Shown here: positions 54,121 to 64,000 of the stretch, one piece after another | Position numbering within the stretch: position 1 is the stretch's first letter | How the letters are laid out: the number at the start of each line of letters is the position of its first letter | Assembly: GCA_022457065.1 (NCBI GenBank) | Contig: JAJGBQ010000002.1 | Coordinates: 868,001 to 932,000, forward strand | Direction: 5' to 3' | DNA: 64,000 nucleotides | Source of the DNA: Curvularia sp. ZM96 | Lineage: Eukaryota; Ascomycota; Dothideomycetes; Pleosporales; Pleosporaceae | Notes under the pieces: model-generated | Seen by the model: only the letters and a program-made list of their open reading frames with translations | Told to the model about the DNA's origin: nothing | Database searches by the model: none | Translations under genes and position numbers: made by a program

Positions 54121-55239
54121 TTATGCCAGCCCGCCAAACGCTCGATCAAACGCTCTCCACGTACCACTCCATTCCTCGTCTACCTTCCGTTCTTCCTCGG
54201 CTATATTCTGAAGCCTGTCCATGCTTCGCGCCTGAGATAGCCGCTGGCTCCCCGTCTGCTTATTCACAAGAATTTTGTCTTGCTCAGCGGCCTCGGCCTC
54301 GGCCTTGAGACGCTGAATACTGTCCTTGTTTCTGACCAAGAGACGCTGCGATGGACTTCTCCATAGGCCCTTTAAGCTACCGAGACGATGCTGGATTGGC
54401 TCATCCCAGTCCTGCTCCCATACTCGGATGTTTTCGCTCGACATTGCGTCCAAGGCGACGTGGGAATGAACCGGGGGCGGATGGCAGATTTTGATACCAG
54501 TGTTCGACTTCCCTTGAGTAGACGTAGCACTATGTGATGGCGAGGTTCGGCGGTATATATCGTCAGCAGGATGTGGACGTGTCTGACCTGGCCGAACGGT
54601 GAGGTCGGCGGCAGAGTCGTTTCTCAACGTAGGTGATCGTGGTGATCCTCGGTGGAATACTTGATGGGCGTGAAACGAGTCCAACCATGAGAGTACTGAC
54701 CGAGGGCCCGGCAGCGGTTCCTGGCCTCGGCCTTCATTTGCTGTCTTGGTTTCCTCAGGCAGGTTTTCGTCGATGTCTGATTCGTGTGGCGTGAAAAGCG
54801 AGCCTTTCCTAGGGAACCTTGTGGACTGCGACCCGGACCCTCCGACTAACGAAATCACACTTGAATTCACGAGCCGAATGGTCCTTTCAAAGCGTATGTT
54901 CTGGCGCTTGTTGGGCTGAAGCTTTCCTTGTGATGGGAAAGCCCGAGTTGAACCGGTGTTGTTCACTCTCGAGTTTGTGCTACCGGCTTTCAGACTGGCA
55001 GATCTCCATTTCCGGATTGAAAATTTATGCCTTGGCATATGTTCGGTAATGCTGGCACGATGGGGTGGCGGGATAGGATTCTCCGTGTCCAAGTACGAAG
55101 CCTTGCACCTGCGACGCGGCTGGCATTTGCTTATACATCTTCCGAGTCTCTTCGCCCAGAGTCGGACGCGTGATTTGCGCTTGTCGTCGGTCATATCGGT
55201 CATGTCGTCAGTCATGTCGTCGAATATATCGTCGTTCAT
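54121..55239 (-). CDS. Hypothetical basic protein with DDMTD repeats (372 aa)
   Basis: The frame is open to 55560, but the ATG at 55239 (MNDDIFDDMTDDMTDMTDD) is preferred because the upstream part reads like translated leader. The N terminus holds three tandem D-D/M-T units from a 12-bp DNA repeat (55190-55225). A basic region follows (RLWAKRLGRCISKCQPRRRCK). The bulk is Ser/Arg/Pro-rich and probably disordered, and the C terminus turns acidic and helical (EEERKVDEEWSGTWRAFDRAF). No catalytic or membrane features are seen. Internal pieces such as SENIRVWEQDWDEPIQHRLGS look ordered and could be a short conserved motif. It is not assigned to a family; probably restricted to related fungi. Confidence 0.65.
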   Translation of the reverse strand: MNDDIFDDMTDDMTDMTDDKRKSRVRLWAKRLGRCISKCQPRRRCKASYLDTENPIPPPHRASITEHMPRHKFSIRKWRSASLKAGSTNSRVNNTGSTRAFPSQGKLQPNKRQNIRFERTIRLVNSSVISLVGGSGSQSTRFPRKGSLFTPHESDIDENLPEETKTANEGRGQEPLPGPRSVLSWLDSFHAHQVFHRGSPRSPTLRNDSAADLTVRPGQTRPHPADDIYRRTSPSHSATSTQGKSNTGIKICHPPPVHSHVALDAMSSENIRVWEQDWDEPIQHRLGSLKGLWRSPSQRLLVRNKDSIQRLKAEAEAAEQDKILVNKQTGSQRLSQARSMDRLQNIAEEERKVDEEWSGTWRAFDRAFGGLA

Positions 55240-56075
55240 GGTGGTCAAGAATGATATATGCTGTTGATGCGTGATTTGTGTAAAGAAGGAACTAATACGT
55301 TGCAAGTAGCGGGGTAAGGGAATATTTTTGGGATAATATGCGAACCAAATATGAAAAGGAGTAAAAAGAAAACAAACCAATATCTTCGTACGTGTTGGTG
55401 AATGCCATGTGCACGACCAGATAGCTCCTCTGGTGATAACGTGGGTGCTATGATCACGTAGCAACGCAATGCTAGATTCGACAAGCACATGGACGTCTCG
55501 AGAGGGGCTGATAGTGATTTGTGCGCTGTGCCCTGACGCATCGAAGTCGAAGGTAAACACTGCTCATCATCTGAATAGATGTGGAAGAAGATGGTCCTCC
55601 ATATTTCGTGAAGGGTGTATTGGTAAGTGAACCATTCTCTATCTAACCGTGGTAGACTGTGTGGCTGTGCGCGTATGTTACAAATTAAAATGCAGGCTTC
55701 CAAACAGGTTTGCTGTGTGAATTCTGTACGAAGTTTGTTGGCTCAATCGCATTTTTCGGTGAAATTGAGGGGTAAGTGCTCTCTGCCTATCCACTAGGGT
55801 GTGGGTGTGGGAATGGGTGGTTGTGTTTGTGTGCGTAGGCCTGTTGAGAGGGACCGACTTCGCTGGTGCGGATGCCAATGCAGTACGGATCTCTCTGTCA
55901 ACTGTTTCCCATATACTAGCCAGGGAGTTAGACTGCTTCCTACATTAGTTTTTTCTCGCGGTAACTAGAGAGATTTGTTTTTCACCTGAAATGAGTAATT
56001 TCCACGGAACGGAAAAATCAAAATAGCTTAATGCTGCCAATGGTATTCCTGTTCCTGATGCCTTTCTTTTGGCTT
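55240..56075. other. Intergenic
   Basis: Upstream region of the 372-aa gene, with a GT/GGGT-rich stretch at about 55797-55835, then the 3' side of the F-box-like gene. No gene is supported. Confidence 0.5.
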
Positions 56076-56933
56076 CTAGTGCGGCAGCGGCCCCTTCCCC
56101 AGGCAGAAGCGCATCAAATTCCTGAGACCTTTGTAGGAGTTTGTGAACAACTTGAAAACCTCGTAAGCGATACCGGCAAGCACCGTGAGTGCTAAGCCTA
56201 TGACTAAAAGGACGACGCTGGTGGCGAAGAAACGAAACAGGTGTGCAGCATGTTCGATGGACCCGACGATTCGACCTTTGACTACCTCGTGTCTCCTCTT
56301 TGCAAAATACCAAGCCAGGAACTTCCGTTGGACCAATTTTAAGGCTTGAACCGAGTCTTCTGTATGCTTTGGTTCTTGCGGCAAAGTCTCTCCACTCCCG
56401 AACCTAATACCTCGTTCATCTTCACCTAGACGAATCCGAATCATTGGCTCGCGACTTGTGACCAGATTGCAAAGGTTACCGAAAATCACTTTTGCCATCA
56501 GCGCCCGGTTGCTAACCATGGCGATCTCTACACTTTTCGCATTTGGAAATAGCCTTGTGATGGGACTGCATGTCGTGTATAGACAACGGTGTCCTAAACT
56601 ACACCAAGAACAGCACCAACAGATATGGATACTGCTTTCTTGAAAAAGCTTTCGTGGTAAGACTTCTTGAGCACACGCAGCCAGAAGACGGGATGTTGGA
56701 CGTATATTATGCCAGAGGTCGTAGGTGGAAAGATGTTCGCAGATTTTCAGGATAAGTTCGGTAGGAAGGCGATTAAAGTTGGAGCGTTGGGGGCTGCTGA
56801 GGGCCCGCATTTTTGCAAACCGGTTGGTCGGCTTTGAGTCTCTACGGGATGGTTTAGAGTAACCCAGTGGCGAAAAGGCAAAAGTGCCCACCATGGGTTC
56901 GGTATGAGTACGAATGCAGGCGAGATGTCCCAT
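56076..56933 (-). CDS. F-box-like protein with a C-terminal membrane helix (285 aa)
   Basis: Single exon. The longest frame begins at a GTG (56960); the first ATG is 56933, with a second at 56894 that would drop 13 residues. FNRLPTELILKICEHLSTYDLWHNIRPTSRLLAACAQEVL is an F-box-type helix set, split here as LPTELILKICEHLS and LWHNIRPTSRLLA; F-box proteins link substrates to SCF ubiquitin ligases through Skp1. A cluster of cysteines follows (CWCCSWCSLGHRCLYTTC). Near the end is one hydrophobic helix (SVVLLVIGLALTVLAGIAY), then a basic tail. F-box plus TM is unusual; similar short proteins occur in large lineage-specific families in Dothideomycetes. The DNA-level call is good, the F-box assignment moderate. 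Confidence 0.72.
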   Translation of the reverse strand: MGHLACIRTHTEPMVGTFAFSPLGYSKPSRRDSKPTNRFAKMRALSSPQRSNFNRLPTELILKICEHLSTYDLWHNIRPTSRLLAACAQEVLPRKLFQESSIHICWCCSWCSLGHRCLYTTCSPITRLFPNAKSVEIAMVSNRALMAKVIFGNLCNLVTSREPMIRIRLGEDERGIRFGSGETLPQEPKHTEDSVQALKLVQRKFLAWYFAKRRHEVVKGRIVGSIEHAAHLFRFFATSVVLLVIGLALTVLAGIAYEVFKLFTNSYKGLRNLMRFCLGKGPLPH

Positions 56934-58898
56934 ATTGCATGTCCGAGATCTTTTGTGCACATCATCATGTGAGGCACAGTTATAAATGTTTTAAGGCGTC
57001 TGCTGATGTGAGCGGCTGAGAGGGCTGAGTTAGGGCGCGCTTATGGCTACGCTGTGATACGCGAGCCAGAACGATATCCCATTCGGGAATTAGCTAGTAT
57101 GAGCCAACATATCAGGAGACCGAAATTAGGAACATACCTCCAAAGGTACTATACCCCGAGCAAGTTCAAAAGACGGATAGCATACAGCTATTGAGGTCGT
57201 CCACATGCTTTGTTAAGTTCATTTCTATTGTCAATCCTTGCATGCTCAGCACTTCTAACCAAACCTTCTCAACTGGCCCAATACCTTGAGCCTTTGGTCC
57301 TTGGCAATGGGCGCTGACCGAATTGGTTGCTGAAGATGTGAGACCTCTCACAACGTAGACAGGCTTGATTGGTCCCTTGCTTTATCAAAGCTTATCAAAC
57401 TGGACCATCCAAGACTTCGCACCAGTAACAGCGAGCCACAACGTATAGATTACTCAAAGTGGCAAGGGTAACTACATCGTAAATTGAGCTGCTGCCCTTG
57501 GCAGAGTAATCAGCCTCGTTTGACTGATCCAAAGGTGAGACTCTTCTGCCTTGGTACAGCCAGGATGATTTTGTTGCTGACGCTATCTTGCTATCAAATG
57601 GCGCAAAAATATCAAATAAATTCAATCTTTTTTCCGATCATGAAAGACGCTGAGGCTCGACGAGATAAGTAAAGCTTCTCCATCGACCAAACTGAGGTGC
57701 TTGGACATTCAAGCTCAGGGCGTGTCATCTGGGCATGCGCTGATATTAACGCGGTAATGAAATGGGAATTTGGGAAAAGCGATGTTAGAAATCATAGGTG
57801 TTTTGACGTTATCGCCTTGTGGTACAAAGTGGCGAAGAACGGCTGAAGATGCAGGGACGGAGAGTTGGTTTCCGAGCTGAGCTCCGGTCTGGCCCCGCCG
57901 CCGCCCTAGACCCTATGGCAATTCCACACCCCGCGTGCCAGTGACCATGCAATGCGTCATATAAGTAATCACTTCCATTTAGCATTGCTTTCATGCGAGG
58001 AATGCCAGATATCATGATTGTTGTGACTGGTTCGATATTAGTGCGCTACGCTTCATTCTTGATTTCAGCTCGTCAATCCGGCCCACTGCACATATCAAGC
58101 ACAAACTCTATTTCCGAAGCATCTGTTGGATAAAATACAGTCTCACAACAATAGCAACGCGATACCATCACTGCTAACAAGGTGACAAGCAATAGAATAC
58201 GCCGACGTTGAATGGCCGGATACGAGGGTGTTTCAGCCTTGTAACGGCCGAGAGCCTTGTTGCCTCAGGTTCGTCTCAGTACCGATCGTGTGGAGAAGCG
58301 AGTTCCCCAGCCACTCGCGGTTGCCTGGACGTCAGGAAAATCGCCGCATGAGATGACGCCTCCCAAGCTGCACATCATACGCTTTTCGTGGAGGAATCCA
58401 AAACGCATTGATCACTTACCGTTCTGTGGTTGTTGGAACGATTGCGCTACGAACAACGTGGTGAGCAACCAGGGTCAAATATGGATCAATGCCTCGACAC
58501 GGATCTCCACGCTACACTCGTTGTATGTGTCATCTACCAATTGAACGCGTCGAAGGGATATGGTACACCGTGATCCGTTGTCCTAGATCATCGCCGCATG
58601 CAGGCTCAGGCAGATGCAGCCACAAAGGACGTTTCGACCTTGCCAACAGCGCACATTGCATCTCGGCCGGGTATCCGGCTACCATGTCTCCGAGAGCACT
58701 GCTTTGCGATGTTTGTCTCTATAACTATGCTCTATCCACAGTTGGATGTTGGATCTCTATCCACGTTTGCCACTCACTTTTCTCAACTCATTTCCTTCTT
58801 TTCTAGCGCTCTGGAAGCTGCTGCCAGCTGGACTGTGCCAATCCTTGTACAATTCCTTTTCTTTCAAGTTTATACATTCGTTTCGTAATAATACCATA
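56934..58898. other. 2-kb intergenic region
   Basis: Upstream of the F-box-like gene (-) and the four-TM gene (+). Frames do not exceed 105 codons and show no features. The last ~150 bp before 58899 are T/C-rich leader sequence. Confidence 0.45.
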
Positions 58899-59939
58899 AT
58901 GGGATGTGGTAAATCGACACTGCTGGCTCTGAGGGTCATGGCCCTCATTGTCGTACTAGGAGTGGCTGGAGTGGGTGGGTGGTGTAAGTGGAGACTAATA
59001 CCTTCATACGAAAGAGTTCAGCGTGCTGACCGAACCATGTAGCCATTTTCATCATTCATGATGTCCAAGTGCGTCAGAAGACTGTTCTCAGCAATGTTCG
59101 GTTTGGGTCACCAGAAGTGGAACAAGGCTGGACCAGATTCTTCGGCGCAGTTCTCGATAGTGCAACCAGGATTTGGATTTCGACTGCATCGGTAGGTCTT
59201 TTGACCATTCATTTTGACCACAGCACTGACAACATAGGCTGCCTTTGCTTCCTTAATGGGAATTGCCATCGTCTTGGCAACGGTTCTCCCTACTATCCGC
59301 ATTCGCTCCGCAATCATGATCCCTATGGAATGCGCGAGTATGTGTGCTATGGGTGTAGCACTTGGCATTTCTCTTAGTTTCGCCCTGAACCTGGATGCAT
59401 TCGGGAAGAGAACTCTTGATACTTCCGCTTCTCCAGAACTGAGGACGTTTGCCATACTCGTAGACCTTGGTCTGATTTACACTATCACTGCTGGTACTGG
59501 ATGGATCCTGTTTCTGATTACATTTATCATGGCAACTGTAAACGAATGCAGGCGCGCTAGAGAGAAGGGAAGCTGCTCCTTTGAACCCACAGCCTCTGGA
59601 CTCGGTATGGCCCACGGGTACAGTACAGTAGTCCCGCCTTCGGTGCACAGTCGGCCGCCGAGTCTATACGACCCGGAAGTACCTTTAAGTCGGGACGATG
59701 CCACTGCGACAGCATGGAACAGTTCCCAGACAAAAGAGTCGGCAGGAAGGAACCTGGAAATGGGGCGCACAGGAACCACTATGAGCCAGGAAGCGCGGAT
59801 GTCTATCGGATCTCAGAGCAGTATATCGGGATTGTCGACTGTACAGAAGCCGGAAAGGGCTCAGCAAGCTCGACCATCGAGACCATGGAGTGAAGCTCCT
59901 AACACAAAGAAGGCAGAAGAAGTCGTACATGCAATGTAA
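58899..59939 (+). CDS. Four-TM membrane protein, unknown function (311 aa)
   Basis: Exons 58899-58983, 59043-59191 and 59238-59939 (introns 59 and 46 bp). TM1 is LALRVMALIVVLGVAGVGGW, directly after MGCGKST; a loop follows (SIFIIHDVQVRQKTVLSNVR, formed across intron 1), then TM2 (AAFASLMGIAIVLATVLP, right at junction 2), TM3 (SMCAMGVALGISLSFAL) and TM4 (GLIYTITAGTGWILFLITFI). The ~120-residue C tail is cytosolic-type, Ser/Thr/Pro-rich (RPPSLYDPEVPLSRDD; MSIGSQSSISGLS) with many possible phosphosites. The four-helix plan with a long tail recalls MARVEL or SUR7-like fungal membrane proteins, but the diagnostic cysteines and W-motifs are not evident, so no family is named. Coding confidence is high because three exons splice in frame. 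Confidence 0.82.
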
Positions 59940-60177
59940 AAGTTGTTTGCGCTTCAAACAAAAGACATATAGATCTATGACCAAGGACTCTCGCTTCTAT
60001 AGTATAAAACACTCGTTACACTCCCATATGCGTATCGTGCGTTGATGAGTGCATATCATGTGATCGCGTCCCTAGCGCGTTTCTCTAGCGCGTCAAGACT
60101 ACCCTGCGTCATCGCTATGGTTGTACGGAGTACTCCCAACCAATTCCCAGCTCGTTGCACGCGGTTCTACTCCTTCA

Positions 60178-60839
60178 ATGGCAGGCTTCAAACGGGGCGG
60201 TGCCCGAGGCGGCTTCAAGAAAGGCTTCGCAAATAAACGTTCTTTGCCCGTCGACGATGATAGCACACCACGCGCAAGCAAGAAAGCCAAGGGCGATGAA
60301 GACGATGATTCGATTCCCGTCGTACCTGAACTTAAGACAGATGATAACGGGGATCCATTCGTTAGCGTATGTAGCGCTATGAGAGAGCTTGCCTCTATAG
60401 TTTCAGGATGAAAGAGATTGTGCTAATGAGAAAGATAGTTAAACAGCAGTGGTAAGCGCCGTGTTACAGTCAGCGACTTCAATAAAAATACATTGGTCAG
60501 CATCCGCGAGTACTATGTCACAGATGCTGGAGAAACAAAACCTGGAAAGAAGGTACGTGTATGCCGTCTTGTATTTCAAACGTGGGATTGCGATCTTAAC
60601 GAATACAGGGCATCTCTCTTACGGTTGACCAATACAATGCTCTACTTGCCGCTGCTCCGTTGATTGAATCCGCGCTCGCAAAGAAGGATATACAGGTGGT
60701 GCGACCGGTTTATGATGGTGATGCTACGGCAAATCCTGAGACAAAGAAGGAGAGCAAAGAGGAAGAACCGGAGGCAGAGGCAGAGGCAGAGGCAGAGGTT
60801 GGCAAAGGTGGGGATGAGGACGAAGAAGATGAGGAATAG
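60178..60839 (+). CDS. SUB1: Transcriptional coactivator p15/PC4 (Sub1)
   Basis: Exons 60178-60366, 60439-60552 and 60609-60839 give 177 aa, introns 72 and 56 bp. A Gly/Arg-rich start (MAGFKRGGARGGFKKG) and an acidic-basic linker (RASKKAKGDEDDD) lead into the PC4 single-stranded DNA-binding domain: SSGKRRVTVSDFNKNTLVSI and REYYVTDAGETKPGKKGISL (across intron 2), then LTVDQYNALLAA. The C terminus is extended by a very acidic tail containing an EAEAEAEAEV run. Sub1/PC4 binds melted promoter DNA, helps RNA polymerase II initiation and protects against oxidative damage; nuclear. The domain is complete and of standard size; the acidic tail is longer than in human PC4 and is encoded partly by a hexanucleotide microsatellite. 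Confidence 0.95.
60771..60798 (+). repeat. (GAGGCA)n microsatellite in the SUB1 tail
   Basis: Four and two-thirds copies of GAGGCA encode alternating Glu-Ala in the last exon of SUB1. The period of six keeps the frame when the copy number changes, so length variation between strains would be tolerated. Confidence 0.85.
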
Positions 60840-62240
60840 GCAATAAGCGCTATTCAAGTCGTCATTATCGTCATTATGTGGGATACTTGAGGGGGTTTGT
60901 GGCGCAATGATTCACGGTCGTCATCATGTTGGAATTAAGGTGTTTTCAACTTTTTTTTTTATTGATGTCAGAGAGCGATTGGCAACTCAAAGCGCTGTAT
61001 AGCTCATTTTCAATCCTTTAAGAAGTGTGCCAATTTATGGAATCGCTATATTTACGCGTGCTTGCTCAAACATCGTTACCATGGTTTTCGAAACGTTAGA
61101 TCAGGTGTGCAGGCACGGTTACGTTTGACATCAATCGAGTCAGCAAAGGGCACTAGGTCGTCACGACACAGCCAAATCTCCATTTCGCGGATTTGCTTTT
61201 GCTGGCAAAAAAGTAAGATTTGTCGAAGTTATTGGTTTCAACGACCCAGTGCATCATGCGCCTCGGAGCGCGACGGGGTCGGAAGGTAAACGAAAAGAAG
61301 AGTGTGGGAAAATCAATTGATGGCGTTTGCAACGACAACGGTGACGGTCGGTGATGTTTGACTGGTGATTACCTCAGAAGAAAAGATGTGCATATCTATA
61401 GCTGACCAAATTTACCTTCTACTCACAACATAAAAACATCTGCCAATGCTCAGTTTACCATGCTGCTGCAACGCCTTCATTTTCTTTACGTTCATTACGG
61501 AGAAAGCATTAGCCTGGCGACACACGTTTCTGTGATCTAATAACACCACTGTTTCGTCAGTTCCACAGGTAATTGTTCTTCTTCTACTACCCTGTCATTC
61601 TCTGGCCTTGTTTCTCACGAGTCAAGGTCATGACGGTTCCACGCCATCGTTCTAGTTCAAAACATCCCTGATATCACGTCGAAGCATAATGCCTCAGGAA
61701 TGGCAGCCTTATCAGGATTGAACACCTGACATGCTAAGATTTGCTGAAAGGGTGGAACAAACAACGCTGCGTTGGCCGCACATATAGCAAAGTCGTATTA
61801 CATAGTTGTGGAGGGTAAAGGGGATATGGATTACCACCAGTCATGCTATGATTTCCAAAAAGCCAAGTTGATGGCAATCGAGAGCGGAGAGAGAAGGCTA
61901 GCAGAGAGGAATCCTCATCGTGCATGAAGTACTTCGACCTACATCGAATGTACTATGTTAAAGCAACAGCTTGTTCAAATTGTCTTCTTTGACTACACAT
62001 TCGTCTCCGTTTTCTGATTTTTGATTATCATGAGGCTGAAGAGCTACCTGTCCGATTTTGATAAAATGCTGTGACTAGACATTGTACTAGAGATACGCAT
62101 ACTTATCAAGAAGCAGAGAATTAAAGATGCTGCAGATGCTGCAGGCTAGAGTAGTAGAGGTCCACGCAGTTTGTGCGCAGAGGTATAGTCAAAGAGAGAG
62201 GTATTCATGTTCGAAATATCACAGGGAATCTAACGGTTGG
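60840..62240. other. Convergent intergenic region
   Basis: 1.4 kb between the 3' ends of SUB1 (+) and the RRM protein gene (-). It carries a T10 run at about 60952-60961 and a short TGCTGCAGA repeat near 62128-62148. No gene is supported. Confidence 0.5.
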
Positions 62241-63206
62241 TCAAGGTGAGCGAGCTCGATATGGCAGGGGCGACCGTGAATCCTTTGTGCGCGAGCGCCT
62301 CCTCTCCCTTTCGCCAGACACTGACCGTCGACGGTTGCGCTTTCGGTCACGATCACGAGGATCTTCACTATGATCTCGGTCCCGTTCTGACCGGTGTCGA
62401 CGTCTGTCCTCTGAGCGGTGCCGGCTTCTGTCACGACTTCTGCTTCGATGCTCTTTCCGCCGCGAGCGCCTATCCCGCTCATCATGTTCTCCATGTTCTT
62501 TGATCCGTCTTCTGTCCCGGTCCCTGTCCCGGTCACGGTCACGGTCTCTCGATCCGTCTCTCTGACTGTGCCTGTCCTTTCTCCTTGACCTCTCCTTCTC
62601 TTTGCGCTTTTGTTTCTTCAGTCTCTTGATTGCATCATCCACCTTCTCTTGTTGTCGCTTGATCAGAGATTCGCGCATCGGATCCTCTTCGTCCAGCTTC
62701 TCCATGAGTCGGCCTAGTTCGATCTCTTCCGGCAGCAGTGGTCGATCTTCGTCGGAGTCGGACTCGCTTTCAGTTTTCCTCCGCTTCCTTCTGCCAATGT
62801 CAGAACCGGCTTCCGGATCAACACTAGGCTCTCCCATGGTATTGTCCCTCATGTCTTCGTCGTCCTTGGGCTTGTACCGCGCATGGTCCACTCTGATGAT
62901 TCGGTCCATGATGTTTGCGCCTCCCAAATTGTCAACAGCCAGGTCGCAACTCCGCTGGTCCTCATATTTAATCCACGCAAAGCCACGCGACTTTCCCGTC
63001 TCTTTGTCGCGCGCGAGTTTGATCCAGACTGGTTCGCCGTACTGGGAAAATATTGTAATGATGTCACCCTCGGACAGTTCGAAAGGAAGGCCGCCGATGT
63101 AGATGAATGCCGTGTCGCGATAGTCGGTATGCCACGAGCCTTCGGGACTGATGCCAGCTTCGAGTTCGCGCTTGTTCAGCTCCTGAATCGCGCGTATCGA
63201 ATTCAT
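62241..63206 (-). CDS. IST3: RRM splicing factor, RBMX2/Ist3 (Snu17)-like
   Basis: Single-exon gene, 321 aa from the ATG at 63206; the frame is open 54 codons further upstream, but MNSIRAIQELNKRELEAGIS is the family's standard start. An RRM occupies residues ~33-110, with RNP2 (IYIGGL) and RNP1 (RGFAWIKY); HARYKPK after the RRM is the conserved extension that binds Bud13/Pml1. The C-terminal 200 residues are Arg/Asp/Glu/Ser-rich (runs of RD and RS dipeptides), as in animal RBMX2 rather than the short yeast Ist3. The protein belongs to the RES (retention and splicing) complex at the activated spliceosome. It is divergent from the dynein light intermediate chain gene over 270 bp. Confidence 0.94.
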   Translation of the reverse strand: MNSIRAIQELNKRELEAGISPEGSWHTDYRDTAFIYIGGLPFELSEGDIITIFSQYGEPVWIKLARDKETGKSRGFAWIKYEDQRSCDLAVDNLGGANIMDRIIRVDHARYKPKDDEDMRDNTMGEPSVDPEAGSDIGRRKRRKTESESDSDEDRPLLPEEIELGRLMEKLDEEDPMRESLIKRQQEKVDDAIKRLKKQKRKEKERSRRKDRHSQRDGSRDRDRDRDRDRDRRRIKEHGEHDERDRRSRRKEHRSRSRDRSRHRSEDRRRHRSERDRDHSEDPRDRDRKRNRRRSVSGERERRRSRTKDSRSPLPYRARSP

Positions 63207-63476
63207 GGTGGGGGGACGTGGTGGTGGTGAGGCGTGGTAGAGCAGTCGGTCAACTTTTGAAGCTCGGGCTGGGCCAGGAGCAACATCCCTGCAGAAAAGG
63301 TGCCCACGACGTGGAAACAACGAACTACACCACCACCAGCCCCGCAAGACACGCACCTCGGCTGCCACATTGCCCCATTCACTTCTGCGACTTATCGTCT
63401 GGTCTTCCGCGAGCTGACCGCCTCCACGACTAGAAATTGCTGCAGCACGTCCGTCTCACTCGGCAGCACCTCCGCA

Positions 63477-64000
63477 ATGGCCAGCGCGCGCCGCACCCCC
63501 AACTTCCCCACGCGCGTTCCGGGCAACCACGAACGGCCCGGCACTGCAGATGCAGACAGAGAGGAGATATGGAAGCCCATGCTGGACAACATCTCGAGCG
63601 GAAAGCGACTACCAGAGAAGAGCCTATTAGTCCTGGGTGAGGCCCCCGAAAGGCGGTATAGGAGACCAAGCTAATTCAAGGGTGGCAGGCGGAACACCAG
63701 AAACACAGCGCGACTTTCTCGAATCAGTTTCGACAGACTCTGCGAACAACCGGAGACCGCCGGATCGAGGCAGAAAGCCGCCCATTGCGAATCAGTTTGC
63801 CCTGGGATACACGTATCAAGACGTCCTGGACACGGATCACGAGGGTGTGTGCTGTTGTCCTAACACGCTGCCAATCCACCCATGCTAATGCTGTCAGACA
63901 CACTCGCTCGCCTGTCGCTCTATCTCCTCGCAAATCCCTCGCCCTCCTTCACTCCGCTGATCAAGCCCTATCTCAACCCACGAACACTCCCGCACATGCT
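63477..64000 (+). CDS. Cytoplasmic dynein light intermediate chain (5' part, cut by the window end)
   Basis: Exons 63477-63636, 63689-63844 and 63898 to beyond 64000 (introns 52 and 53 bp). The visible 139 or so residues begin MASARRTPNFPTRVPGNHER and contain the P-loop-like region of the DLIC Ras-like domain: KSLLVLGGTPETQRDFLESV, with LGG formed across intron 1. Then come QFALGYTYQDVLDTDHEDTL (across intron 2) and LARLSLYLLANPSPSFTPLI. DLIC links cargo adaptors to the dynein heavy chain; in filamentous fungi it is needed for nuclear and endosome movement. The usual GxxxxGK[S/T] is modified to GTPETQR, as in fungal and animal DLICs that have weakened nucleotide binding. The 3' end lies outside the window. 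Confidence 0.9.

Noticed and set aside
62602..63102. 166-codon plus frame opposite the RRM gene
   Set aside because: Antisense shadow; Ser/Leu-rich reverse complement of the RS/RD-coding region.
63207..63368. 54-codon upstream extension of the RBMX2/Ist3-like protein
   Set aside because: The family start MNSIRAIQELN lies at 63206; the upstream part is Trp/Arg/Pro-rich leader-like sequence.

Overview
The window is nuclear DNA of a filamentous ascomycete, and the protein flavour suggests Dothideomycetes/Pleosporales (an inference; no search was possible). The evidence is: short GT-AG introns, mostly 46-190 bp, often with a CTRAY-like branch point; a lone dispersed 5S rRNA gene; an intron-containing tRNA-Phe; a fused mitochondrial NAD(P) transhydrogenase; and Zn(II)2Cys6, RTA1-like and DUF4360 proteins. 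I rebuilt 26 protein-coding genes (one cut by the right edge), one 5S rRNA and one tRNA. All splice models keep the reading frame across every junction.

Layout. 0.6-7.9 kb: a GNAT-like gene, then a compact tryptophan-catabolism group: kynureninase (-) and indoleamine 2,3-dioxygenase (+) share a 408-bp divergent promoter, and a Zn(II)2Cys6 regulator lies tail-to-tail with the dioxygenase, 58 bp away. 9.4-17.1 kb: a small unknown gene, a Cti6-like PHD protein and the transhydrogenase. 18-26.3 kb: two secreted-protein genes flank a 4.4-kb gene-free stretch, followed by a divergent velvet-like protein. 26.3-31.5 kb: gene-poor, holding the 5S rRNA gene. 31.6-49.8 kb: arginyl-tRNA synthetase with two in-frame starts, an unknown CxxC protein, an RTA1-like membrane protein, a BTB protein, a complex I 9.5-kDa subunit, the OST48/Wbp1 subunit, an Ecm4-like glutathione transferase, a CDF zinc transporter and a small zinc-binding protein. 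50.7-64 kb: tRNA-Phe(GAA), a RING-like protein, three poorly known proteins including an F-box type, a four-TM protein, Sub1/PC4, the spliceosomal RRM protein RBMX2/Ist3, and the 5' part of dynein light intermediate chain.

Most of this is housekeeping. The part that looks like a self-contained system is the kynurenine trio. Three tandem 11-bp CCGTCGNGCTT repeats sit in the centre of the divergent promoter, and the 10-mer GAGCTTCCGT at their edge recurs 60 bp upstream of the regulator's start codon, inside a CGG-N5-CCG palindrome typical of Zn(II)2Cys6 sites. This suggests an autoregulated Trp-to-anthranilate module. Other points of note are a possible zero-length exon in the regulator, and a hairpin plus uORF in front of the dual-start arginyl-tRNA synthetase. 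No CRISPR, PKS/NRPS or intact transposon was seen.
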